Assembly: GCA_922989275.2 (NCBI GenBank)
Contig: OV277868.1
Coordinates: 19,898,291-19,962,290, forward strand
Source: Gari tellinella
Taxonomy: Eukaryota > Mollusca > Bivalvia > Cardiida > Psammobiidae
DNA: 64,000 nucleotides
Direction of reading: 5' to 3'
The notes beneath the pieces were generated by a model. That model searched no databases. It saw only the letters and a program-made list of their open reading frames with translations, and was not told the DNA's origin. The position numbers were made by a program, and so were the translations under genes. Of the stretch, positions 12,009 to 25,639 are shown piece after piece. The first letter of the stretch is position 1, and the number at the start of each line of letters is the position of its first letter.

Positions 12009-12247
12009 AATGCAGATAAGACATTCTTATTTCACAATATACGCTTTGACGTCAAAACTAATATTTACATTTCAAACAGTTTGGAGCCAGATCAGATACC
12101 GGGTAACCCGGCGTCTGATCAGGCTCTGAGCTGTTTGCCAGTCAGATAAAAATCAATGTACATGTATTGTCTACAAGTTGTCATTTTCTTCTTTTTATTG
12201 CAATGCGTTTGCGTTTATACAGGAAAGAATAATGTCTTCTGCAATGT
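12009..12247. mobile_element. Old C copy
   Basis: Hairpin GAGCCAGATCAGATACCGGG with mirror, flanked by decayed C arms (TTCTTATTTCACAATATACG). Confidence 0.6.
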
Positions 12248-12356
12248 ACTATAAACACATTAACGTCTTCCCATGTATAAACCCATTAGCCAATACATAT
12301 TTCTAGCTTTAAAGACAAATGGCAATTTAAAGCAGGTCAAAAGTAAAAAGCATTAA

Positions 12357-12524
12357 CCCTTACCATGCTAAGCGCGTTTTGGCTGACATTTGCAAACAGT
12401 TTGGACCCAGATCTGGTTCCAAATTGTATTATTAATATTCTTTTTTTAAAATTTAGAAACTTATTATGAGTTTGTTTCCAAGGGCGATTTATTCATAGCA
12501 GACGACAATTCAGCAAGATAAGAG
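12357..12524. mobile_element. MITE family G, full ends
   Basis: TTAA on both sides; CCCTTACCATGCTAAGCGCG start; hairpin tip lost (GGACCCAGATCTGGTTCC); GCAGACGACAATTC module; end GATAAGAG. Confidence 0.82.
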
Positions 12525-13369
12525 TTAAGCTAAGCCTGCTATGATAGAAAATAGTTCTTATTGTGTATATTCATAATTGTGCCAAAGTGGATTGTGTTCT
12601 ACATATTAGGAATCAACTACATGTACATGCATACACACACGTATTTAGGGATTAATGGGTTAAATACATAATAGCAATGCTGTTTTATTAGCAAGTGGGC
12701 AATCAAAATGGCTTTTTGCAGACCCCGGTCAAATAATGACTGTTACTTCATACAATCATTTCGAAATAACTTCTTTAGCCAGACGAACTATTCACGAGGA
12801 TGAATTATACCATCAAACATGAGCTAAAATAAACAAGGATACGATAACACGGGCGTACTTTAGTTGCTTAAAAATGTCTAGTAATTATGACATTATATAA
12901 TTATGCATGTCTTGTAAATTCATGAATAATAAAATAATTTTGGAGGTTTGTTTGTTTGTGCCTAAATATGCAGTGAAACATTTTTTTCAGTAGAGTCGAG
13001 CGGAAATACAATTTATTGAGCAAATGTTGTCTGCCTTTGTTTCTCTGACTAAATGTTAAGGTATCTTGACTTTGGACATATAAATTCAAGTGTCATACCG
13101 TTTGAATCCTGATCAGACACCGCGTATATTGAGGACCTTAATCCTTTCATGATCAAAATATTCGAAAGATTTTTACAAATTCGTCGCTTTTTTTTATTGT
13201 TGTCTGCAGGACACATTTCAAAATTAGATTTGAGGTTTATGACGTAATAAATATCCTGATCTGATAGTCGGGGTTTGACCCGTGAGCTGTGACCTTTAGG
13301 ACGAGTCCACCCGTAGAGGTAAAATGCGTCTCAAATCAGGCGTTACCTACCTTTCATGGTATACTAAGG

Positions 13370-13512
13370 ATGTAATGTATTTTGTATTGACATTAAATCA
13401 ATAATCGAGTTAGAGTAATTGATAGCGGGTTAGGGTACTTGCAATAGTGTAAAAAGCTGTGGGTTCGATTCCCAGTGGGATTTTTCTTTTAGATTATTAT
13501 TATTATTATCTT
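13370..13512 (+). repeat. SINE-like repeat with B box and ATT tail
   Basis: GTGGGTTCGATTCCCA T-arm, then TTTT-rich DNA and (ATT)n at about 13493-13510. The A box is weak. Confidence 0.45.
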
Positions 13513-13957
13513 TTCGTGCATTAGTTTTCAAATAGTTACTTATTTGAATTGTTCAACATATTATGCAAAACGTGTCATGGACATCCTAAACGTTAAACTT
13601 TGTGAAGTTTTAAATATATGTGAAATGTTACCCTATGTGGCCAGTCTCTCACTTCTAGAAAATAATTGCATTTATTCATTTATCACTGAAATGACAATGG
13701 GCAATTCCAGTTTCCAGTTAAGTCTAGTTAATGTATGACAATTGAAAAATGACAAACAGTGGCGGTGGTTTTTGTCTGCCGTAGTATCTTTAGTTTGAAT
13801 AATGTGGTTATACCGAAATGTAATAAGAAATTGAATACTATTTATTATTTAAATAACTGAACACTTACTAAACGGTCCTTGTGGTTATCGTCATGTGTAG
13901 TATAAAAATGCCTTTCCAAATCAAACAAAAAGAAAAGAAAAAAGAAAGGATTTACTG

Positions 13958-14035
13958 GGTATCGAATTCATGACTGTACCCAGTAAAACACTACTCTTCT
14001 ACCTCGACCTAAATGCCATGTAGGTCTCCAAATCT
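13958..14035 (-). repeat. tRNA-like SINE head, weak
   Basis: Minus strand has CTGGGTACAGTCATGAATTCGATACCCAG, with CTGGGTA/TACCCAG as a stem, followed by a T-rich run. A related stem lies at about 16935-16965. Confidence 0.35.
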
Positions 14036-14273
14036 TATTTTACATATCAAGTTAAGGTTTGAACCCTAACTTACCCATAAAATGGAATGGTTGTAACTTC
14101 TATAAATAGAAAAGCTCAGTCACGGTTCAGCGCACAAAATTCATTTATAGTGAAATGGTTAACTGTTTGCAAATAACGAATGACCTCGAGAAATGGTATT
14201 GGAATATGTAGCCTGAGCAAATACTAAGCTACTCGGTTTTGGATCAGGTTCAAAACACTTTGCATTGGACAAA

Positions 14274-14598
14274 CAGCGCTCCCTCTCGACAACGACACCT
14301 TATTGGAGACTGATATTGTGTGCGTTGTTCGGAGGAAGTCGTTATTTCGAGGGAAATTGGCTAACATTTGCAAACAGCTTGAATCCAGATCTGACACCGC
14401 CTTACGCGGCGTCTGGTCTGTATTCAAGCTGTTTGTCACTCGTCAACAGTTTTTTTTCTGTCAAATGTACATTATGTAACATTGGGAAAAACAACAGACG
14501 ACAACTGTAAGCAAACGATATTGCAGCAGTAAAGGCGTTAGATATGAGTGTCCTGTGTAGGGAACAGCGAAAAGGGCCGTTGTAAAGAGGGAGCACTG
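14274..14598. mobile_element. MITE family E, with empty site in unit II
   Basis: 325 bp; ends CAGCGCTCCCTCTCG and AGAGGGAGCACTG. Unit II reads through at 24961-24985 with no element. Confidence 0.9.
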
Positions 14599-14809
14599 TA
14601 TTAGTATAAACGCGTTTATTTGAAAGGAAGAAACTTGATCCAGCTGTAATAAATGAATAATAAACTTCTACCGTGTGATGATTGACTGGGGACCTCGAAT
14701 GATGTTTTCCAGACACAGTGCAAATAATGATAAGTATCATGTACAGACGTTCCACAAGGATTTGCTGAACTATATGTAGAAGAAATGATCACAAGAATGA
14801 GACATATAG

Positions 14810-15110
14810 GGGACACAACTGTTGTTCTTTCCCTTTTTAATCGCAAACAAAACGCGTGGCAATAAAATACTGAAAAATGTCATTTTTTGGAGCCAGATCG
14901 GACGCCGGATAGCTCAGCGTCTGATATTGCCCAAACTGTTTGCAATGGAAATAATAGTTTTAGTGTAAACGCTTTTATTAGAAAATAATGTTTTTGTTCT
15001 CAGATTAAAAAAAGCAATAAAAAGAAATGTAAAAAAAAACAAATCCTACATTTTAGCGATTTGCGTTTCGTTTGCGTTTAAACGTTCGTTTTCTCAACTG
15101 TAGGACGCCA
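14810..15110. mobile_element. Old C-like copies
   Basis: A left part with hairpin GCCGGATAGCTCAGCG (about 14810-15000), then a right-half fragment with GCGTTTCGTTTGCG and TTTAAACG. The left part is matched near 25195-25330, the right fragment near 21580-21710. Confidence 0.55.
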
Positions 15111-16670
15111 AGTTTCATGGCGTCTGATGGGGTTTCAAACTAGTTGCAGTGGTCATACACATTTTAAGCACCAACGTGATTATGGAGACTGCCTGATGCA
15201 TTCTCTGCTGTATTAAATACAATCATAATAACTACAGAGCGGCCCTCCTAACTACGACTCCCTCCTTACAATATCCCTTGTCGCTGTTCCCCAATCAATT
15301 CAATTATATCTAAAGCTTTCATGGCTGTAATATCGTCTGATTGAAATTGTCGTCTGCTGGTTTTCTCAAAGTTACAAGACATTTGGACACAAAATTACTA
15401 AATTGCCAGTGACAAACAGCTTGCACCCAGATCAAAAGTCGCATGACGCGGCGATTGATCTGGATTCAAGCTGTTTGCAAAAGTTAATCAATTTCCCTCC
15501 CCATAACGACTCCCTCCGAACAACGAACATATATTTTGTGTCCCATTTGGTGTCGTTTTAGAGAGGGGCCGCTGTTTTGTTTGCAAAGGCTGTTTATTGT
15601 AGAATGTATTCTCTTGTTTTTGTGATTGTACATACTGAGAAAATGAAGACTTGCACAACGTGCAAATAATGATTCCAACAATTTACAGCTATTTGCCGCC
15701 ATTTTTTCGTATGTTTCACAGTTTTTATGTGTAGGATCATTTCAAAGTTAAGAATAACACGTTATGACTAACGAAATTTTATTACGAGTGTCAAACAGTT
15801 TGGATCTGGATCCGAACTGTTTGCACAGTTGACTTGTGACGATTTCGGTGATGAATGAGATCACACTTTGCTCAGGTAGAAGCATGATCACAGGCATGAC
15901 ATAAAATCAGAACTTAAACAAAACAAGGATTAGTTGTCTATATATGTCTCATACATTATGACATTATTTAATGCATGGCGTGCCTCCAAAATAGAGCCCT
16001 AATTACCTACAGTAATACAGTGGGAAACGTTATTATTTTCCCCTGAAACGAAACTAAACACAACCCCATGGAATTTCGAAAGGAGTTGCTTCAGACTTTG
16101 GATACAAAACAGACGCCGCGGGACGCTTACCATTAATAATCATTTATTTTTTCTTAAGTTTAGAAATAAATGATGAGTGGTTTTTTACGTAGACGATATA
16201 TTTGCATTCGACGACAATTTAGCTTAATAAGAGTTAAGCTACCCCTTGCTAGGATGTAGAAAATGTTTCTTATCGTGTATATTCTTAATTGTTCATGTAT
16301 TAAGTGGATTTGTGATCGTCAATTGAGAAGGAAACTAAAGGCATAAATGCACGTATTTAGAGCGTAATGGATTAACTACTTATTAATCATACTGTTTCAT
16401 TAGTAAGTGGGCAATCAGAATGGTTATTTACAGACGCCGTGCAAATAATGACCATTACTTTATACACTCATTCCGAAATAATGTCTTTAGCCAGACGAAA
16501 TATTCACGAAAATGATTTATACCATCAAATACGAACTAAATAAACAAGGATACATTGTACGATACTTTAGTTGCTTAAATTTCTAATGAATTATGACATT
16601 ATATAATGATGCATGTCTTGTGAATTCATGAACTGAGAGTATTAGAATAATGTTGTTTATTTGTAATAAA
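15030..16670 (+). repeat. Additional copy of the 10.3-13.1 kb block
   Basis: Matches 21580-24190 and 10340-12930 in order: GACGCCAAG hairpin remnant, E element, GTGCAAATAATGATTCC segment, decayed D, decayed G with GCAGACGA, and a GTGGGCAATC segment. So unit I holds this block twice. Confidence 0.7.
15235..15574. mobile_element. MITE family E, reverse copy
   Basis: Ends CAGAGCGGCCCTCC and GAGAGGGGCCGCTG. The hairpin is changed in one arm (GATCAAAAGTCGCATG). Matched by 21841-22176. Confidence 0.85.
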
Positions 16671-17176
16671 GTACTCTACATGTACCAAGTTATAGTCTAC
16701 TTTCAGTCCGAATGACCGCTCAGCCGACTGTACAGTTACTCCCCTGATCATTGAGCCATCTTGTCTTCAGTATTGAGCACTACGAACATATGGCGCAATC
16801 AAATGCAGCCGCAGTACCCTTCACAGGTGACCATTTCAATCCATGGGTGGAGAGGAGCAATTCGCGGTACATGTCTTGCGCAAAAACATTCCTGTACATC
16901 ATCGGGAATTCAGAAAATAGCCCCTAGTCAGACCGCTGGTCTAGCAGGGGATCGAATTCACGACCCCTGGTACCGTAGTCCAATTGTTACCATAACCGCC
17001 GGTAGTGTTTGTGCCTAAATAGAATCCGGTGAAACATTTTTTCCAGTTAATTCGAACCGAAATACAATGTATTTACGTACAATATATAACACTAACTTTT
17101 GACCTTACACAGAATTCAAAGCTGCGTCGTTCGCAACTATCCTTTCAAGGTCAAAAGGACGCGTACCTTTTACTGT

Positions 17177-17373
17177 CAAGGGCTCAAAAAAAGAGGGAGT
17201 GAACTGACAAAAAACAATATTTTCTCACCCAATGTTGTAGCACCAAATCCTATGGTGTTACTACTCATTAGAATCGTCTCGAAGAGACGATTCTAATGAG
17301 TAGTGACTCCATAGGGTTTAATGCAGACATTTAGATTTTAGCTTTTGAAATACTTATCTTATCTGGAGTCCTG
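17177..17373. mobile_element. MITE family H (hAT-like)
   Basis: 197 bp; ends near CAAGGGCTC and TATCTGGAGTCCTG; perfect central hairpin ATTAGAATCGTCTC with GAAGAG turn. Shared with unit II. Confidence 0.78.
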
Positions 17374-19095
17374 CTGTCAAAAGGGTGTGAACCAGAACGA
17401 ATGAAAATTAGCAAATTTAAGTTGGCTTACCTTCATCCGGTCGTTAGCTGACACCACACTGGATGCCTCTTGGTGGATTGTTATGACGAGTTAAAACGTT
17501 TGCAAATTTAACTATGAATACGTCTCCAAGTGAACTATTTGATGGTATGTCTAAACAGATATAATAGTAACATGAAAGGGAATGTTACACTACAAAACGG
17601 CTGATACATATCGATTTTGTCCAGTGCACTCTGTCTTCAGTTGTAGAGGAAGTAGATGGTTTATTTTAATGTTCAATGTATCTTAATATTTGCATCACCG
17701 TAACATGTCCTATTTCACCCAAACATGGTGTATTGCTTTTGTTTGCACCAAATGTTTGACATTTTTACTCCCAATGACGTCATAACGCGCATTTGCAAAC
17801 AGTTTGCAGTGTCTGATCAAGATAAAAAACTGTTTTCCATTTGTTAAGAAATAACCTCAGTTACACTGCTTAAATCTAACTTTGAAACAATATTGCAGAC
17901 AACAAATTTGAAGCAGACGACAATATGGCGGTGAAGAGGTAACACTTTTTACCCCATTCACCGCTATATTTTCGTCTCCTTCACTATTGTTGTCTGCAAA
18001 TATGATTTCAAAGTTAAATTGTATGCAGTATGGCTGAAGAAATTTCAAAACGAGAGTCAAATAGTTTGGTTCCTGCGTAACGCGGCGTCTACATTGTTTG
18101 CCCATGTTCCTTTTATATGTCACCAGGAACAATCGGTTTACGCTCATTTACTTTGTCCCAATATGTCTGTCTTTTATTATGGACACGAGCTTGTGGCTTT
18201 TTAATCTGAATCAGTTGAGGCAGACAATTACTGCCCGTCTCGAGAGACTTAAGATGAATTGTATAAGAGTAATCTTTGATTCCTTATAGACGCATTCAAA
18301 ATTGAATTTCAGTTTTTTAGAGGAACTCCACCAAATACGATATGCGTTTGTAATAGACAATTTACAAAATGTCAAGTTTCAAATCTTGCCATCGAATATA
18401 TTGATATATAAACGGATTGTGATTACAAAACCGTATCAAGACGCCTATCATAGTTTAAACAGTATTTTATTTCAATATAAATACAATCAGAGCTGACAAT
18501 ATATACAATTTCACATATACATATTAGGATTAGAAAATAAGTTTGGCTCAAAACTTATAAAATATCTTCTCCTTTTTATATAAGTTACAATATACGCTTT
18601 CATCGCAATATCACAATTTGTATAAATATTGTCGTTTTGAAAATATAGGTTTTGGCATTTTAGTTTAAAATATATGAGGGAAACATTTTTGATCCTGATC
18701 AGACGCTGAGTTATTCGGCGTCTGATCTGAATCCAAATTGTCAAAAATAGAAAAGCAAGTAATGTCGAAATTTGCGGTTGCGTATTGATGAAACAATTTA
18801 CATAATCCAATACAAATAGCATCTTAATCGTTTCCATAGTGTTGGCGTATGGTATGCATCAATGTCATTTCGCTGCCAATTTCAACTGCAGCTCCTCTAT
18901 AAATCGTCAAGGAAGCAACAGAAAATCCGATTGTTCAATAGCAAATGCAAATTTATTCCTTTTATATGTTTTGCTAGCGGAAATCTGTTATCAAATGCGG
19001 ATTATTATTAAATCTCGGAGAGGAGAAAAAAGAAGCTGATCTTGTAAACCATTTCATTACATTCAAAGAAGTTTTCTGTATGACCAGACGCCATA

Positions 19096-19282
19096 TACAG
19101 TGTTGATAACGTTATTGTTTCCCGTTTAATACTAACAGCGAATGCAATTCACTAAAATGTAGAAAATCGCCATCTTTTGAAATTCCTAACTTTTACCGGG
19201 CGTCTGATTTGGCTCCAAACTGACATACATGTAATAGGCTTAGCGTTAATGCGTCTAATTGGGACGAACAGTTCTCTACTGT
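19096..19282. mobile_element. Old C copy in unit II
   Basis: CAGTGTTGATAACG, GTTTCCCGTTTAA and right end TTCTCTACTG; most of the hairpin is lost. Only the left part persists in unit I (4068-4190). Confidence 0.55.
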
Positions 19283-20176
19283 AATATTATGTTCAATGGT
19301 AAATTTGCCTATTAATTTTTATCGTTTATTTCGCTTAAACGCCGGAAAAATTACTTAGCGACACACAGTTGCAAAGTGCCATTATACAGTGCAATATTAA
19401 CCAAATTATGAATAATGGACTAACACTCGCTTATATATTGGATGAGTCCATATTTCTTGTGCGGACTCGTGGTTTAATTTCCCTATTTCATTTTATTTGA
19501 CAGAAAGTCATGGCAAACAGTGCAGACTCGAGCCAGACGCCGCATCATGTATTCTTTGCCATGTCCCCCTTATTGGACGATAAGCACACATGGGTTAATT
19601 TGCCTTGGTTTAAATTGGCAGTACATGACTAGCGTGCATGTGTTTGCAATTCGTGTCGTCTGCAACAATTTCCAAAATTGACGTAAATTTACTGTTTCAG
19701 CAGATATCAAATATGTCACGTTACTTTGCATCCGATCTGCATCGAACATGTTTATCACAAAACGTTCTCACAAATGAGTCCGCTGCAAACAATTTGTAAA
19801 GCAAATAAATTGTACATGTAATAGATTTAGCGTCAAAATGTTTATTGGAAGACAATAACGTCTTCTCCCCTGTAACCGCTTTCATGATATAAATGTTCAT
19901 GCTTAAAAGCATGTCGTTTGCTTGAAAGTATGCCAGTATGACTGTAACAATATTTATGTGAGAGTCAAACCGGTTTTGATTCTAAGCAGATGTCAAACGA
20001 CTAGGTGTCTGATCAGGATTCGAACAATTTGCCTACATGTATTCGGGTAAAAAGGTGAATTGGTTTACAAACATATGATCCTTTACATATGCAAATAAGA
20101 TCTGCTTATAAGCCTTGTAAATGAAGGAATGAGACTGCTGCTTACAAGGTAATTATGTTATGATAATGTGAGTATA

Positions 20177-20545
20177 CAGTGAAACCCCTCCAAACCGGAA
20201 CCTCTAAATACCGGAATTCTCTCTAAACCGGACAAAAAACTTTGGTCCCGATTCCAACCCTACTTTATTTTAACCCATTACACCATAAATACGCATTTTT
20301 ACGTCTTTGGTTAATTCTAACACTGAAATAAAAAGTTTGTACATTCTAGCAGATGATAGCTTTAAGCAGGTTGAAAGTAAAGCAGAATGCGCCTTAAGGC
20401 GCATTCTGCTTTTCTTTCAACCTGCTTTAAGTGGTCAGCTATCTTTCATACTACAAGCAAGTCAAAACCCCTCTAAACCGGAAACCCCTCTAAACCGGAC
20501 ATTTGTGTTGTCCCCACACATGTCCGGTTTAGAGGGGTTTCACTA
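20177..20545. mobile_element. MITE family F with internal B, unit II copy
   Basis: Counterpart of 7616-7983 at the same duplicated site, so inserted before the duplication. Confidence 0.9.
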
Positions 20546-21840
20546 TACATGTAAATAAGTGTCAATTTGTGGCCGTGACGACGTTGATAAATTGGGATTT
20601 CCTAGGATGAATTGGGATTCCCTAGGATGAATTTGGAGTCCCAAGGATGAATTTGGATTCCACAGGATAATTACACATTTATTCACAGAACGGTTATGAA
20701 AGAAGACTTTATTAAATCCTCCAAAATGGGAATCCTTCCGGTTCAAGGAAATTTGTTCTGTAAAGCGAGGTTTCCGAAATTTTTAGTTTAGCTCACTTTG
20801 AAGAGAATATTACCTTGCAGACCTTTACGATAATTGGCAGCTTAATACAGACCTTAATGTTTAACAAGTTGTTTCTCTCTCTCTATGTTAATTATGTATA
20901 CATAGGTAATAACAAAACTTAATCTAAGAAATGAACTGGGTTTTTTTCGGCGTTTAAACGACATAATTGACAAAAAATGATCGGCAAATTCCATGAATCG
21001 CCGATATTTACCATTTTGTCAATAATTAAAGCGTTAGCTTGCTCATTCTTAAGCAACTCTCAAATTTTAATCCATCCACCTATCACCAGGGTGTCAAACC
21101 AATCGGGCTCAAATGAGATGCCGATCTAATCCTTAGTTTGGTTTAGCCATTTCCCCCATTAATTCACCTTGTTATGTCTTCAATTGTTTCGTCCACTCAA
21201 GATAGTAGTTTCACTTTATACAGTCATGAATATGCACCATCAAACAGTCTCTGTATTCTTGCAATTGGTAGCTTAGGTCATGTTGAAAATATACCAGAAC
21301 GTACAGCAAGGCATATTCTTAAAACCTCCTTCAAGTGGCCACCTATAAAAAACAATAATATACTATGAAGAAGGGTTGAACAATACATCTACCAAAACAT
21401 GTCAAAGGTTTAAATAACGATAACAACATTAATCAAAATGCTATTGCATACATTATCGTCTGCAGCTATTCCCATAGACTATTTGCCTGACTCATACTGT
21501 CAAACAGCGTATAATTGACCACAATAAAACTTCAATTAATGTTGCGTCTTCCCTGAACCCATCCTTTTACCCCACATATACTGGTTGCCACTCAGATTAG
21601 AAAAACAATAAGAAATAATAATAAAAATGGTAATTTTCTACATTTTAGCGATTTGCGTTTGCGATTCGTTTGCGTTTAAACGAGAAAGAATAACATTTTT
21701 CCACTGTATGACGCCAAGTAACATGGCGTCTGACGGGGTTTTAAACTATTTGCAGTGGTCATACACCTTGTAAGCACCAACGTGATTATGGAGACTGCAT
21801 GCATGGCGCATTAGTTGCTGTTTTGAAAACCTATTAACTA

Positions 21841-22176
21841 CAGTATGTACTCCCTCCCTTAATCGGCCCTCCCAACAACGACGTCCTCCTTAGAACGCAC
21901 CTTGTCGCTGTTCCCCAAACAGGACAATTATAAATAAAGCTTTCATGGGTGTAATATCGTCTGCTTAAAATTGTCGTCTGCTGGTTTTCTCAAAGTTACA
22001 TAATAGATATTTGGACAGAATAAAAACTTAAGGACAAGTGACAAACAGCTTGAATTCATATCAGACGCGGCGTCTGATCTGGATTCAAGCTGTGAACAAA
22101 TGTAAATCATTTTCCATTCGTTTAACGACTCCCTCCGAACAACGCACACAGTGTTTGTGTCCCAGAGGGGGCGCTG
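21841..22176. mobile_element. MITE family E, reverse copy
   Basis: Counterpart of 15235-15574; right end GGGGGCGCTG before TA; hairpin tip shortened to GACGCGGCGTC. Confidence 0.82.
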
Positions 22177-23252
22177 TAGTACCTTATGAACATGAATTTA
22201 CAAAGGCGGTTTCAGACAACGTGCAAATAATGATTCCAACAATTTACAGACATTTGCCGCCATAGCGTCGTGTTGTGTGTATGATCATTTCATAGTAGAA
22301 ATACCATGTTATGACTAACGAAAGCATAATACGAGTGTCAAACAGTTTAGATCATAAGAAGACACGTCCGATCTAGATCCAAAATGTTTGCAAATTCGAA
22401 TTGAGGCGTCTTCGGCGATGAATGGGATAATACTTGCTCAGCCAGCAGCATGATCAAAGGCATGAGATAAAAAATCAAAGTACTGTAGTACTGCAGGCTC
22501 GGACTTTCAGTTTAATGTAGAATAAAGTAATGCAGAAAGCTAATTATGGAGTTTCTGCATTACCATTGCCATGCATTTAGCAGAAACCTGCAGCGCTTAA
22601 AGACCCTAAAGAATTGTGTAATGTGCATGTCTTATGATGCATCGTCTGCTATGACTACTAGGTAAATGTTTATTACAAAGGAGTAAATACGGTGTTTAAA
22701 TCACCACAGGTACAGACTCAGGATCCTGAGTTTAACTCAGTGCTGCTACTACACGGTTTATCTGATAGTGACGTATCCAGCAACTGAAGCTCCGTTAGAT
22801 AGCATATGTAAACCCCGTATGACAGGATTTGTTTGTAGGGGGAGCTAGACTCGCACCAATATTTTTTTTAAGGATTCGATATAGGCTCTCCGAGCCAAAA
22901 ACTGAAATAAACAAGGATTAGTTGTCTATACATGTATATGTCTGATACATTATGGCATTATTTAATGCATAGCGTGTCTCCAAAATACAATCCTAATTAT
23001 CTTCAGTAATACAGTGGGAAAACATTATTTGTTTCCTCTGAATTGAAACAAAACACAACGCAATGGAATTTTGAAAGGACTTGATGGGCGTCTGAACAAG
23101 CTTCGAACTATGTTAAAATGTATTGTGGTTTGAAGAATAAGTAAGTTTACGTCTTCCCCACTCTATTACATTGTAACACATTAACCCATTGTATATGTAA
23201 AGTGTTAAAGACAAATGACCACTTGAAGCGGGTTCAAAGTAACAAATCTTTA

Positions 23253-23615
23253 CAGTGTTCCCTCTCTACACGACACGCAATGGGAGACACAGATTGTGTG
23301 CGTTGTTCGGAGGGAGTCGTTAAAGGGAGGTAAAATTAAGACTTGGCTTACATTTGCAAACAGCTTGAATCCAGATCAGACGCCGCGTAACGCGGCGTCT
23401 GATCTAGATTCAAGCTGTTCGTCACTCGTCATTATGTTTATTCTATGACAATGTCAACTTACATGTATATGTAACTTTGAGATAAAACAGCAGACGACAA
23501 TTTAAAGCAGACGATAATTGCGTTATATATACTTTTACTGTTACGGGAACTGCTGCAATTGTCGTTGTAATGAGGGAGTCGTTGTTGAGAGGGCCGTTGT
23601 AGGGAGGGAACACTG
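23253..23615. mobile_element. MITE family E, full copy
   Basis: 363 bp, TA-flanked, perfect-looking hairpin with CGCGTAACGCG tip, two GCAGACGA modules. Confidence 0.9.
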
Positions 23616-23619
23616 TATC

Positions 23620-23810
23620 TTTATCACGATAAGCGCGACTAAGTTAACATTTGCAAACACTTTGGATACACAACGACGCCGCGGGACGATTACCACTTAT
23701 ATTAATTATTTTTTTCTTAAGTTTAAAAATCATTAAAAATATGAGTTTGTTTTTCCGCAGACGATATATTTTGTAGCAGACGACAATTCAGCATAATTGC
23801 AAAGCTACTG
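23620..23810. mobile_element. MITE family G, decayed
   Basis: TATCACGATAAGCGCG start, half hairpin (GGATACACAACGACGCCGCG), GCAGACGACAATTC module. Counterpart at about 16095-16235. Confidence 0.6.
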
Positions 23811-24391
23811 CTTGTTAGGATGTAGAAAATAGTTCTTATCGTGTATATTCATAATTGTATATAGTGGAATTATGTTCTTCAATTGAGAAATAAACTAAAT
23901 GCAAACACACGTGTACGCATACAGGGATTAATGGGTTAAATACATAATAGCAATGCTGTTTTATTAGTAAGTGGGCAATCAAAATGGCTATTTGTAGACG
24001 CCGTGCAAATAATGACTGTTACTCCATACAATCATTCCGAAATAATTTCTTTAGCCAGACGAAATGTTCACGAGGATGATTTATACCATCAAATACGTAC
24101 TAAAATAAACAAGTATACGATGGTACTTTAGTTGCTTATCACGACATTATATAATGATGCATGTCTTGCAAACTCATAAACTAAGCGTAATACATGTAAA
24201 ACAATTCGTGTGTTTGTTTGATTTTGCCTAAATATAATGCAGTGAAACATTTTTACCCCGTTGCATCGAACCGAAATCGTCTGCTTTTATTTCTTAAATT
24301 AATTGTTTAGGTATTTTGACCTTGGACATATAAAATAAAGTGTCGTACCGTTTGAATCCTAATCAGATACCGCGTATAATCAGGACCCTAA

Positions 24392-24586
24392 CCCTTTCAT
24401 GATCAAATTATTGGGGAGATGTTGACTCCTTCAGCGCTTTTTTGTCGTTTGCTTCATTATTGTTGTCTGCAGAACACGTTTTAAAATTAGATTTAAGGTT
24501 GTATGACTTAACAATTATCGATTAAGGGTTCCAAACAGTTTGTTTGTTTGCAAACGCGCTTTAAAGCGTAATTGAGAGTGAAAGGG
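24392..24586. mobile_element. MITE family D, reverse copy with reduced hairpin
   Basis: Starts CCCTTTCATGATC after CTAA and ends GTGAAAGGG before TTAA. Hairpin reduced to a CAAACAGTTTG stub. Confidence 0.75.
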
Positions 24587-24603
24587 TTAACTGTTTGCAA
24601 ATA

Positions 24604-24849
24604 CAGTGGAGAATCTGTTATTCTTTCCCGTTTAAACGCAAACGTACGCAACCGCAAAGCACTAAAACGTAGAAAAGAACAACTTTTGGACAATTCTGAT
24701 AATTCTTGTTTATCTTGGTGGCAAATAGTTTGGAGCCTGATCAGACGCCGGGTTACCCGGCGTCTGATCTGGCTCCAAACTGTTTGCATTGCAAATAATA
24801 GTTTTAGCGTAAACGCGTTTTTTGGGAAAGAATAACAGATTCTCCACTG
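24604..24849. mobile_element. MITE family C, full copy
   Basis: 246 bp in the opposite orientation to the 2137 copy, flanked by TA. It lies next to a D element and has no counterpart at the matching unit I position. Confidence 0.92.
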
Positions 24850-25511
24850 TAACTAATGACTTCGGGGAAAGGTATTGAAGGCGTTAATATTTGAGTAACA
24901 ACAATCTGTAGCCTGAGCATATACTAAGTTACTCGGTATTTGATCAGGTTCGAAATACTTTGCATTGGGCATAATAGTATAAACGCGTTTATTTGTAAGG
25001 AAGAAACTTTTTCCAGCTGTAATAAATGAATAAAAAACTTCTATATCGTTTGATGATTGACTGGGGACCTCGAATGATTTTCTCCAGACATAGTGTAAAT
25101 ACTGATAAATATCATGTACAGACGTTCCACTAGGATTTGCCTAACTACATGTAGAATAAATGATCACAAGAATGAGATATATAGTGGAAACAACTGTTGT
25201 TCTTACCCGTTTAATCGCTAACAAAACGCGTGGCAAAATATAGAAATAGCGTCTGATCTTGGCCCAAACTGTCTGCAATTGAAATAATAGTTTAAGCTTA
25301 AACGCTTTTATTGGAAAAGAATGGTGTCTTCTGTTATGTGACCCGTACCGTCATAATTGAATTTACCAAAGAATAAAACAATAATTGTGTTGCGTAAATG
25401 TCTAATGGAATGTGGTTTTACCTAATGTGTGCAGTGTCTGCCGTTTTAGAATCTTTATTATATATCCTACTGTAATTGCACAATGTTGGTTTATCCTGTT
25501 TATACTTATTA

Positions 25512-25560
25512 CAGGGTTCCTTCTCTACAACAGCCCTGCGAACAATGAGTCCGTCCTTAC
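25512..25560. mobile_element. MITE family E, end fragment
   Basis: CAGGGTTCCTTCTCTACAAC to CCGTCCTTAC, then an L-element fragment takes over. Confidence 0.6.
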
Positions 25561-25639
25561 AAGAAATGAACTGAATGTTTTCGGCGTTTAAGCGAAACAA
25601 ACGACAGAAAATGATCGGCAAGTTCCATGAATCGCGCTA

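Larger units (their letters stand above)
1012..17390 (+). repeat. Tandem segmental duplication, unit I
   Basis: Collinear with unit II. Matching pairs: 1012-1710 with 17393-18090, 3040-4060 with 18095-19090, 4555-5195 with 19290-19640, 6640-9480 with 19640-21560, 10340-15000 with 22190-25330, and 16680-17390 with 26085-26880. By eye 3080-4060 is nearly identical and other parts are more diverged. Unit I is longer because of extra insertions and an extra block copy at 15030-16670. Confidence 0.85.

Noticed and set aside
22490..22620. Small CTGCAG-rich inverted motifs
   Set aside because: Too short and irregular to define an element.
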